DNA of 5,853 nt from JAUXLW01 sp964195005. GTDB lineage: Bacteria; Actinomycetota; Acidimicrobiia; Spongiisociales; SHLN01. This document shows, in pieces, positions 1 through 5,523 of this stretch (position 1 is its first letter; every line of letters starts with the position of its first letter). The notes under the pieces are model-generated. The model ran no database searches, was not told where the DNA came from, and saw nothing but the letters and a program-made list of their open reading frames with translations. The DNA lies in the NCBI GenBank assembly GCA_964195005.1, contig CAXMOO010000024.1, forward strand, positions 1 through 5,853, in the 5' to 3' direction. Made by a program: the position numbers and the translations under genes.

Positions 1-39
1 GGGCTGCATCTTCGAGACGGTGATGACGAGCTTGTTTTC

Positions 40-393
40 ATGGCGGCGAACCAGGATGAGTTTGCTCAGGCATTACGAAGGGCGCAGCTGCATCGGCGTT
101 CGACGCTCCGAAGCTGGGCGGCGAAAGTTCAGGAAGGGTGGGAGCGTATCCCCCGTCGTGGCCGGCCGGTTGTCGTCGCGGCTGCGGCTCTTGCGGTGCT
201 CGGCGCGCTGTGGCCATGGTTACTGGTTGCATTACTGGCCACTGTTGCCGGCGCCGCTCTCTTGGCCGGTCTAGTCACAGCCCTGGACCCGTTCCTGGCC
301 GTCAGGTTGCCAGACCGCGTGTCTCCGGCCGCGTTGCTGGGGGCGGGGCTGGGCGGTCTCGTTCTGCTGGTAGTGGGCGCAATATTCTTCTGA
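40..393 (+). CDS. Small hypothetical membrane protein, possibly the C-terminal part of a longer gene
   Basis: Product not recognised. From the ATG at 40 it is 117 residues: a basic, charged N-terminal part (about residues 1-42, rich in R, K, Q and E), then hydrophobic stretches at about 43-82 (enough for two membrane spans) and a third at about 96-116, ending in a hydrophobic tail GAIFF directly before TGA. The basic part followed by hydrophobic spans suggests a cytoplasmic N-terminus and an inner-membrane protein. The frame stays open without a stop from base 1 (reading LRDGDDELVF just before the Met), and there is no clear Shine-Dalgarno before base 40. The gene may therefore start upstream of the window, with the visible part being only its C-terminal membrane domain. 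It converges with the minus-strand isomerase-like gene 22 bases downstream. No function is assigned. Confidence 0.6.
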   Translation: MAANQDEFAQALRRAQLHRRSTLRSWAAKVQEGWERIPRRGRPVVVAAAALAVLGALWPWLLVALLATVAGAALLAGLVTALDPFLAVRLPDRVSPAALLGAGLGGLVLLVVGAIFF

Positions 394-415
394 GTCGGAT
401 TGGCAGGCCGTCCAC

Positions 416-1270
416 CTATCGATCGGGTCGGGCGTCGAACCGAACTCGCAGGAGCTGGGCCATCCAGTCGACGACCTCCCACAGATCTGCCGTGGGCTCG
501 CCCGTGTGAGGGAGCGTCTGCTGGTATGGGGGCGGGCCAAACTCCGGAACGACTGTGCTGGTGGGCAGGCCTGCCACCTCCTGCTCATCCCAGGCCATGT
601 TCCACCACCGCAGGTGACTCTCCAATGTTTCGGCCCATTCAGGTGCTCTCGGGTCGGGCACCTGCGGCCCTTGCGGATATCCGACTCTGGCATCGATGTG
701 GATGGTGCGCGCAGCTGCGGCGCGGATGATGTCAAGCTGATCGTCGATCAGGCGCTCGGCCACCACCACCCAGTGGCTGAGATCCAGGGCCAGCTTGAGG
801 TTCTCGAATCGCTCGAGCATGCGGGCAGTGGTCCAGGGGTTGTAGAGGATCCGGGAGCGGTGCGTCTCATGGGCCACCGTGAGTCCGAGGTCGTCCTCCA
901 TCTTGAGAGCCTCGGAGTAGAATTGCACTGCCTGGCCATCATCGAATGCGTCCCGACCGCCGTGACAGATCAAGTGGCGGCTTTCCAGGGGAGCTGCTTC
1001 CTGGAACTCTGATCGGAGCCGTTTGAGGTGGTCTTCAACGGTATCTCCAGACGTCTGGACCAGCGTGGCGATGCCGAGACCATGTTCGTTAGACAGCTCC
1101 CGCAGCTGTTGGAGGGACCCGATCCGGGGCTCTAGTTGATGGGCTATGAGCGCGAAGGCAACGCCATCGAACCCGGCGGCGGCTACGGCTGGGATTGCTT
1201 CTTTCAATGTCGGATGAGGAGATCCGGCTCCGACTGCACCCCACAAGGTCTTGAACAATTGGAGCTTCAT
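416..1270 (-). CDS. Sugar phosphate isomerase/epimerase-like TIM-barrel protein
   Basis: A 284-residue protein of the xylose isomerase-like / AP endonuclease 2 TIM-barrel superfamily, whose members bind a divalent metal and isomerise or epimerise sugars and related polyols. Visible family features: an N-terminal strand with FKTLWG, the repeat-helix segment EAIPAVAAAGFDGVAF (25-40), HETHRSR at 134-140, LALDLSHW at 160-167, HIDARVGYPQGPQVPDPRAPEW at about 191-212 and VPEFGPPPY at 241-249. Likely metal ligands are E135, D163, H191 and E243, by analogy with the fold. The start was placed at the ATG at 1270 because the protein then begins directly on the first barrel strand (MKLQLFKTLWG) and a GAGAG-type Shine-Dalgarno lies about 6 bases upstream. 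The in-frame extension back to 1435 adds 55 residues of non-family sequence. The length is typical of single-domain members. The exact substrate cannot be read from sequence. The gene is transcribed divergently from the frd operon and is probably unrelated to it in function. Confidence 0.88.
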   Translation of the reverse strand: MKLQLFKTLWGAVGAGSPHPTLKEAIPAVAAAGFDGVAFALIAHQLEPRIGSLQQLRELSNEHGLGIATLVQTSGDTVEDHLKRLRSEFQEAAPLESRHLICHGGRDAFDDGQAVQFYSEALKMEDDLGLTVAHETHRSRILYNPWTTARMLERFENLKLALDLSHWVVVAERLIDDQLDIIRAAAARTIHIDARVGYPQGPQVPDPRAPEWAETLESHLRWWNMAWDEQEVAGLPTSTVVPEFGPPPYQQTLPHTGEPTADLWEVVDWMAQLLRVRFDARPDR

Positions 1271-1469
1271 TTGACTCTCTCGCCCATCTTCAGTCGGCTC
1301 GCCGGACACCGGTCTTTCGCAACAGGGAGAATGGTAAGCGTACCCGGTCGTGAAGGGTCCGGGACGGGAGCGCTGCGGTCTGGCGACTACGATCGTTCCA
1401 TGCTCGGTGAGGGTTCTTAGTGCGCCGCCACACAATTCCTGTGCACGTTATTTGCGCGGCAGACCACTA
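1271..1469. promoter_or_regulatory. Divergent intergenic region carrying the frd and isomerase promoters
   Basis: This non-coding stretch of about 200 bases lies between two divergent genes, so both promoters should be here. On the minus strand, TACCAT (plus bases 1333-1338) has the TA...T form of a -10 box and lies about 60 bases before the isomerase start, but no good -35 box accompanies it. On the plus side CACA-N5-TGTG (1432-1444) is a small dyad just ahead of frdA that could be an operator. No full FNR/CRP-type site (TTGAT-N4-ATCAA or TGTGA-N6-TCACA) is visible. The function as a promoter region is inferred from gene layout, and the individual boxes are weak. Confidence 0.4.
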
Positions 1470-3230
1470 GTGGACGTGCCGGTGCACGATGTTCTCATCG
1501 TTGGAGGCGGCGGAGCCGGCCTCCGGGCTGCCATCGCCATCGCCGAGGATTACCCGGAGATCTCGGTCGGCGTTATCTCGAAGGTCTACCCGATGCGCAG
1601 CCACACCGTCGCGGCCGAAGGCGGAGCGGCGGCGGTGATCAAGGACAACGACTCACTGGATGACCACGCGTACGACACCATCTCCGGCTCGGATTGGCTG
1701 GCCGATCAGGACGCGGTGGAGGTGCTCGTGTCGGAGGCACCGGCCGAGATGATCCAACTGGAGCACTGGGGGTGTCCCTGGAGCCGGGAGCCGGACGGCG
1801 AAGTTGCTGTGCGGCCCTTTGGCGGCATGCAAACCGAGAGGACCTGGTATGCGGCCGACAAGACGGGTTTTCACATGCTCCACAGCCTTTTCCAGACCTC
1901 GCTGAAGTTCGACTCCATCGTCCGCTACGACGAATGGTTTGTGACGAGCCTGGTGCTGGAGGATGGCCGGCCCCACGGGGTGACTGCTATCGAGCTGAAA
2001 AGCGGCGAAGTGCACGCCATCGGCGCCAGAGCCGTCATCCTCTGCACCGGTGGGGCCGGGCGGGTGTACCCATTCACGACGAATTCGAACATCAAGACCG
2101 GCGACGGCATGGCCCTCGCCTACCGGGCCGGGGTTCCACTCAAGGACATGGAGTTCGTCCAATATCATCCGACCGGGTTGCCGGGGACCGGCATCCTGAT
2201 TACCGAGGCCGCCAGGGGAGAAGGTGGCGTCCTCGTCAATCGGGACGGCTACCGATATCTGCAGGATTACGACCTCGGCGAGCCCCTCGAGCTTGACGAT
2301 CCCAACCACCCGCAAAAGCGAACAATGGAGCTAGGCCCTCGTGACCGTCTGTCGCAGGCGTTTATCCACGAGCGGGAGAAGGAGCGCACGATCGAGGGAC
2401 CGCACGGCGACTACGTCAACCTCGATCTGACACACCTTGGTGAGCGGACCATCACGAGAAAGATCCCGATGGTGCGGGAACTGGCCGTACGTTACGTTGG
2501 AATCGACCCCGTCACCGAGCCCATTCCGGTGCGTACCGTGGTCCACTACATGATGGGGGGAATCGATACCGACGTGGAGGCCCGGACATTGCAGCCGGGG
2601 CTCTTTGCCGCCGGCGAGTGTGCTTGTGTCAGCGTCAATGGTGCCAATCGGCTCGGCTCGAATTCCCTGACGGAGCTGCTGGTGTACGGCGCCAGAGCCG
2701 CCAGGTCGGCCGCCCGCTTTGCCGGCGAAACCCCGGACGTTTCGCTGGCTGCGTTACGGACCGGGCAGGAAGCCCAGAGGCAGCGTATTACGGAATGGCT
2801 GTCGCCCGGAGCCGGTGGAGGCGAAACAGTCGCCGGGCTGCGGTCGAGCCTTGGCGACGCACTGGAGGAAGGGGCCGGCATCTTCCGTGACGAGTCCTCT
2901 CTCCAACAGGCCTGTGACACGATCCGAAACTTGAAGCAGCGCTTCGAGAACGTGAAGCTGACCGATACGAGCCGGACCTTCAACTACGAATTGACCGCAG
3001 CGCTCGAATTGGAGTGCATGTTGGATGTGGGAGAGGCGATTGCGCACAGCGCCCTCGCCCGGACGGAGTCGCGGGGCTCCCATCAGCGCACCGATCACCC
3101 CGAGCGGGATGATGAGCGTTTCCTCAACCACTCGCTGGCCTACCAGACCGACGGCGACCCCAGGATCGACTACCGCGACGTCGTGATAACCCGCTGGCCC
3201 CCCGGGAAGCGAACCTATGGCACCGACTGA
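1470..3230 (+). CDS. frdA: Fumarate reductase flavoprotein subunit FrdA
   Basis: Catalytic subunit (586 residues) of quinol:fumarate reductase. It reduces fumarate to succinate in the cytoplasm with electrons passed from FrdB, and can run in reverse. Visible: dinucleotide-binding GGGGAGLRAA (12-21); MRSHTVAAEGG with H45, the covalent-FAD histidine (H44 in mature E. coli FrdA); HPTG with H233; E246; R291 in GPRD; HYMMGG with H359; and R394 in GANRLGSNSL. These correspond to E. coli H232, E245, R287, H355 and R390. Segments such as WGCPWSR, ERTWYAADKTGFHML, EPIPVR and the C-terminal PPGKRTYG match FrdA more closely than SdhA. The protein ends close to where E. coli FrdA's conserved part ends. 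The start is taken as GTG 1470 because the protein begins just before the FAD strand (VHDVLIVGGG). Other in-frame GTG codons lie at 1476 and 1482, and none has a good Shine-Dalgarno, so translation may be leaderless. It is the first gene of frdABCD. An SdhA role in vivo cannot be excluded. Confidence 0.95.
   Translation: MDVPVHDVLIVGGGGAGLRAAIAIAEDYPEISVGVISKVYPMRSHTVAAEGGAAAVIKDNDSLDDHAYDTISGSDWLADQDAVEVLVSEAPAEMIQLEHWGCPWSREPDGEVAVRPFGGMQTERTWYAADKTGFHMLHSLFQTSLKFDSIVRYDEWFVTSLVLEDGRPHGVTAIELKSGEVHAIGARAVILCTGGAGRVYPFTTNSNIKTGDGMALAYRAGVPLKDMEFVQYHPTGLPGTGILITEAARGEGGVLVNRDGYRYLQDYDLGEPLELDDPNHPQKRTMELGPRDRLSQAFIHEREKERTIEGPHGDYVNLDLTHLGERTITRKIPMVRELAVRYVGIDPVTEPIPVRTVVHYMMGGIDTDVEARTLQPGLFAAGECACVSVNGANRLGSNSLTELLVYGARAARSAARFAGETPDVSLAALRTGQEAQRQRITEWLSPGAGGGETVAGLRSSLGDALEEGAGIFRDESSLQQACDTIRNLKQRFENVKLTDTSRTFNYELTAALELECMLDVGEAIAHSALARTESRGSHQRTDHPERDDERFLNHSLAYQTDGDPRIDYRDVVITRWPPGKRTYGTD
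3204..3209 (+). promoter_or_regulatory. Ribosome binding site for frdB, inside frdA
   Basis: GGGAAG lies 7 bases before the ATG at 3217, inside the last codons of frdA. It supports that ATG as the frdB start and fits coupled translation of the two genes. Confidence 0.55.
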
Positions 3231-3978
3231 TTCGGACCTGTCGGGTCGACCGGTGGTGATGGATGTTTTCCGTTTTCTCCCCGACGAGGAAACCGAGCCG
3301 CGCTTTCAGCGCTACGAGATTCCATATCGGGACGACGATGTGGTGCTTGACGCTCTCAACCACATCAAGGCAGAGGTCGACGCCACCCTCAGCTTCCGGT
3401 GGGCGTGCCGGATGGGAGTGTGCGGGAGCTGTGGCATGATGGTCAACGGTGAGCCACGGCTCACCTGCGAGACCTTTGTGAACGAGTTTCACCCCGAGCC
3501 GATTCGCATAGAACCGCTCGCCCACTTCCCGGTCGCTCGTGACCTCGTGATCAACATGGAAAACTTCATGGACACGCTGCCCACCGTGAAGCCGTGGCTC
3601 ATGCCCGCCGATCCCAAGCCAATCGAAGAAGGCGAGTTCCTGCAATCGCCGGGCGAACTGGCCACCTATAAGCGGTTCAGCATGTGCATCAACTGCATGC
3701 TGTGCTACTCAGCGTGCCCCGTCTACGGGCTCGACGAGACCTTCATCGGCCCGGCGGCGCTGGCGCTGGCCCAGCGCTACAACCTCGATTCACGCGATGG
3801 AGGAAAGGCCGAACGAGCGAACGTCGTTACCAGTCATGAGGGTATCTGGGAGTGCACGTACGTTGGCGACTGCACCCGGGTGTGCCCCAAGGAGGTCGAT
3901 CCGGCCGGCGCCATCCAGATGGCGAAGCTCTCGTACGCCACCGACTGGGTCAAATCGATGCTGCTGCCCGGTGGATAG
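3217..3978 (+). CDS. frdB: Fumarate reductase iron-sulfur subunit FrdB
   Basis: A 253-residue electron-transfer subunit that carries electrons from the membrane quinol site to FAD in FrdA. The N-terminal plant-type ferredoxin domain has C64, C69, C72 and C84 (CRMGVCGSCGMM...C) for the 2Fe-2S cluster. The C-terminal domain has CINCMLCYSACP with C157, C160 and C163, plus C223, for 4Fe-4S, and C167, C213 and C219 for 3Fe-4S. All eleven cysteines expected from E. coli FrdB are present. Further FrdB-like stretches are FIGPAALALAQRYN, DSRDGGKAER and CPKEVDPAGAIQ. The 4Fe-4S motif continues CPVYG, close to E. coli Frd CPQFG and unlike the CPSFWWN form of mitochondrial-type SdhB. The ATG at 3217 overlaps the frdA end by 14 bases and has a good Shine-Dalgarno. 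The length is close to E. coli FrdB (about 244) with a slightly longer N-terminus. Confidence 0.96.
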   Translation: MAPTDSDLSGRPVVMDVFRFLPDEETEPRFQRYEIPYRDDDVVLDALNHIKAEVDATLSFRWACRMGVCGSCGMMVNGEPRLTCETFVNEFHPEPIRIEPLAHFPVARDLVINMENFMDTLPTVKPWLMPADPKPIEEGEFLQSPGELATYKRFSMCINCMLCYSACPVYGLDETFIGPAALALAQRYNLDSRDGGKAERANVVTSHEGIWECTYVGDCTRVCPKEVDPAGAIQMAKLSYATDWVKSMLLPGG

Positions 3979-4351
3979 GCACTACGTTCGCAAGCTGCCG
4001 GCCACGTGGTGGCTGCGCAAGCGAACCTACCTGGTCTTCATGCTCCGTGAGCTCACCAGCGTGTTCGTTGTGGCCTATGCCCTTTTCCTCATGGTGGTGA
4101 TCTGGCGGGCTGATGATCCCGGCTCCTTCTCCGGGCTCTTCGATGCTCTCGATAGTCCGGTCGGCCTGGTGCTACACGCGATCGTGTTGGCCGCTCTCTT
4201 GTTTCATTCGATCACGTGGATCAATCTCACCCCGAAGGTGTTGGTGCTCTGGCGGGACGACGAACAAGTCGACCCGCGGCTCATCGCCGGCGCCAACTAC
4301 CTGGGTTGGGTTGTGGCGTCGGCGGTGCTGGCATGGCTGGTGTTGAAGTGA
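3971..4351 (+). CDS. frdC: Fumarate reductase membrane anchor subunit FrdC
   Basis: A 126-residue membrane subunit that, with FrdD, anchors FrdAB and forms the quinol site. The N-terminus YVRKLPATWWLRKRTY followed by FMLRELTSVF closely tracks E. coli FrdC (YVRPMTSTWW...YMLREGTAVP). E27 matches E. coli FrdC E29 and H79 in LLFHSITW matches H82, both implicated there in menaquinol oxidation. Three membrane spans are visible at about 26-45, 64-86 and 105-125, the normal count. There is no obvious heme-ligand pattern, in line with the heme-free E. coli type. The start is GTG 3971, giving MDRHYVRK. The frame is open further upstream to 3797, but that part lies over frdB and encodes arginine-rich shadow sequence. 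The start overlaps the frdB stop by 8 bases with no clear Shine-Dalgarno, so translation probably depends on coupling to frdB. Confidence 0.9.
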   Translation: MDRHYVRKLPATWWLRKRTYLVFMLRELTSVFVVAYALFLMVVIWRADDPGSFSGLFDALDSPVGLVLHAIVLAALLFHSITWINLTPKVLVLWRDDEQVDPRLIAGANYLGWVVASAVLAWLVLK

Positions 4352-4689
4352 CCGCCGAATCCAGACCGGCAACGCCGCTGTGGTGGCTGCTGTTTTCGGC
4401 CGGGGGGGTCATGTCGGCGTTTTTCATGCCGGTGACCGTGTTCTTGACCAGCATCGCGGTGGCGGCCGACTGGCTCGATGAGGAGGAGCTCCTCGACGCT
4501 GTGCGGCATCCCCTGGGCCGTGCCTACCTGTTCCTGCTGGTGTCGCTGAGCCTATTTCACGGAGCTCACCGTTTCAGGTATGCCCTGGTGGATCTGGGCT
4601 TTCCATGGCTGGGGCGGCGGGCATGGCTCTTCTATGGATTGGCGACCATCGGTACCGCCGTGTGCGGGTGGTTCGTCCTCCGACTGTAG
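4348..4689 (+). CDS. frdD: Fumarate reductase membrane anchor subunit FrdD
   Basis: A 113-residue second membrane anchor of quinol:fumarate reductase. Family features: PLWWLLFSAGGVMSAFFMPV at 10-29 (E. coli FWGLFGAGGMWSAIIAPV), GRAYLFLLVSLSLFHGAHRFRYAL (E. coli GRVFLFL...LHRMHHAM) and WLFYGLATI (E. coli WVFYGLAAI). Three spans lie at about 12-38, 56-77 and 91-112. H74 in the AHR motif lines up with the conserved HR of E. coli FrdD. The start chosen is GTG 4348, whose GTGA overlaps the frdC stop and places 10 residues before the first LWW, much as in E. coli. An in-frame ATG at 4333 would add five residues (MAGVE) and remains possible. It is the last frd gene, and the TPR gene follows 12 bases after its stop. 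Confidence 0.88.
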   Translation: MTAESRPATPLWWLLFSAGGVMSAFFMPVTVFLTSIAVAADWLDEEELLDAVRHPLGRAYLFLLVSLSLFHGAHRFRYALVDLGFPWLGRRAWLFYGLATIGTAVCGWFVLRL

Positions 4690-4701
4690 AGTGGCCTGGT
4701 A

Positions 4702-5220
4702 ATGCAAGCGTCGGTAGAACCGGACGATTTCGAGCTCAAAGAGATCACGCAGGACGGTCTTCCCGCCGCGGTGGAAATGGCAGAGCATTACCGGCTTCTC
4801 CAGCAGCCGGCTCTGGCGAAGAGCATATGCCGGGATATTCTGGCGGTCGAGCCAGACAACCAGCGGGCGATTGTCACGCTCATCCTCGCCCTCACCGATG
4901 AGTTCGGGCAGAGCACTTCGGTCAGCTCGCCCCGGGCCGCCCGTGAGCACCTGGACGGACTTGAGGATGAGTATCAGCGTGCCTATTACGCGGGGATCAT
5001 CTCCGAGCGCGAGGCGCGGGCGTTTCTCAATCGGGGCCCGGCCCGGGGGTTCGCTTACGAAGGCTTCCGGGATGCGATGGACTGGTATGAGCGGGCGGCC
5101 GCTATTCGGCCCGCGGGCAACGACCTCTCCATCTTGCGTTGGAATTCCTGTGTCCGCACCATCCAGGATCGAAAACTCGAGCCCCGGGTTGAAGAGGAGC
5201 GAGAGCTGGGCCTCGAGTAG
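4702..5220 (+). CDS. TPR-like protein of unknown function, probably in the frd transcription unit
   Basis: A 172-residue soluble protein with no signal peptide or membrane span. Residues about 21-54 form a TPR-like helical hairpin (AAVEMAEHYRLL..PALAKSICRDILAVEPDN), with the usual small residues and the closing proline at PDN. A second one at about 119-150 (YEGFRDAMDWYERAAAIRPAGND...LRWNSC) has the W-Y-E-x-A-x-x-I-x-P pattern. The middle (70-118) is charged and helical, including LDGLEDEYQRAYYAGIISEREA. The C-terminus is very acidic (EEERELGLE). TPR hairpins bind protein partners, so an adaptor or assembly role is possible but unproven. ATG 4702 lies 12 bases after frdD with only a weak GAGTGG ahead of it. 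The spacing suggests co-transcription with frdABCD. I recognise the layout as that of uncharacterised bacterial TPR-family proteins but cannot give a function. Confidence 0.8.
   Translation: MQASVEPDDFELKEITQDGLPAAVEMAEHYRLLQQPALAKSICRDILAVEPDNQRAIVTLILALTDEFGQSTSVSSPRAAREHLDGLEDEYQRAYYAGIISEREARAFLNRGPARGFAYEGFRDAMDWYERAAAIRPAGNDLSILRWNSCVRTIQDRKLEPRVEEERELGLE
5175..5218 (+). repeat. Inverted repeat at the end of the TPR gene
   Basis: ACTCGAG (5175-5181) and CTCGAGT (5212-5218) are perfect inverted copies. With one bulged C, the inner CCC/GGG can extend the stem, leaving a loop of about 23 bases. It spans the last codons and ends at the first base of the stop. It has no T-run and the loop is long, so a terminator role is weak. 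CTCGAG is itself a palindrome, so chance is possible. Confidence 0.3.
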
Positions 5221-5245
5221 CTGAGGAGGCGCTCGCTCAAAGGAA

Positions 5246-5272
5246 GGTGCGGGTGGAGGGACTCGAACCCCC
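5246..5272 (-). pseudogene. Orphan tRNA 3' half (T-arm and acceptor strand), Leu-like
   Basis: Read on the minus strand this is GGGGG-TTCGAGT-CCCTC, a T-stem and 7-base T-loop with one G·U pair, followed directly by CACCCGC, A and CC. That is the 3' acceptor strand, discriminator base A and most of a CCA end. The order and spacing are exactly those of a tRNA 3' end, and the CACCCGC plus A ending resembles tRNA-Leu. No matching 5' half (GCGGGTG, D-arm, anticodon arm) is present at proper distance. GCGGGTT on the minus strand (plus bases 5306-5312) pairs 6 of 7 acceptor bases but gives only about 67 nt and no D or anticodon arm. I therefore call it a tRNA remnant, possibly an attachment-site scar of an integrated element, and not a working tRNA. 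Confidence 0.55.
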
Positions 5273-5370
5273 AATGGGAAAAACCGTGGGCGCCGTTATG
5301 CAGAACCAACCCGCCGGGCCAACCCCAAGCATGACACTGAGTGTTGCCGTTATGTGCGAGGCCATCTGGT

Positions 5371-5400
5371 CGGCTCGCTGAGGTGAGCCCCAGCGAGCCG
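5371..5400. repeat. Perfect 10-bp GC-rich inverted repeat (hairpin)
   Basis: CGGCTCGCTG (5371-5380) and CAGCGAGCCG (5391-5400) are perfect reverse complements with a 10-base loop. The stem has 8 G/C pairs of 10 and would be a stable hairpin in RNA from either strand. No T-run follows on either side, so it is not a standard rho-independent terminator. In high-GC actinobacteria, hairpins without a T-tract are often proposed to end transcripts. Its position 150 bases past the TPR stop and 120 before the PAS gene fits a boundary between transcription units. The rest of 5273-5523 holds no gene I can support. Confidence 0.55.
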
Positions 5401-5523
5401 GCTGATCGCTTCGAGTGCCTTCGGGTGTGCGATCCCAACCGTCTCGATGATTCAACTCGCCACCAAGTACGGATCCGCGTCGGATGTAGGGCGCTGAGGG
5501 TTCTCGGAAGTAGAATCTCGCCC

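Noticed and set aside
506..1012. Plus-strand open frame of 168 codons opposite the isomerase-like gene
   Set aside because: The minus strand here encodes clear TIM-barrel motifs (HETHRSR, LDLSHW), and the plus translation has no recognisable features.
1271..1469. FNR- or CRP-like operator ahead of frdA
   Set aside because: No dyad with the expected half-sites and spacing was found; only the short CACA-N5-TGTG is present.
1653..2315. Minus-strand open frame of 220 codons inside frdA
   Set aside because: It is fully antisense to highly conserved FrdA sequence and has no domain pattern of its own.
1470..3230. Calling the flavoprotein SdhA (succinate dehydrogenase)
   Set aside because: The long E. 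coli FrdA-like stretches, the CPVYG form in FrdB and the clear FrdC/FrdD anchors favour fumarate reductase. The in vivo direction stays open.
3797..3970. N-terminal extension of FrdC starting at the ATG at 3797
   Set aside because: It would add 58 arginine-rich residues lying over the conserved end of frdB, while homology to FrdC begins right after GTG 3971.
4552..5274. Long minus-strand open frame (240 codons) opposite frdD and the TPR gene
   Set aside because: It lies antisense to two genes with recognisable protein features, its translation is low-complexity and proline/arginine-rich, and its first codons come from the tRNA-like region. It is a shadow of GC-rich coding DNA.
5246..5340. 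A complete working tRNA gene on the minus strand
   Set aside because: The only partner for the acceptor strand gives about 67 nt with a mismatch, and neither a D-arm nor a 7-base anticodon loop can be formed.
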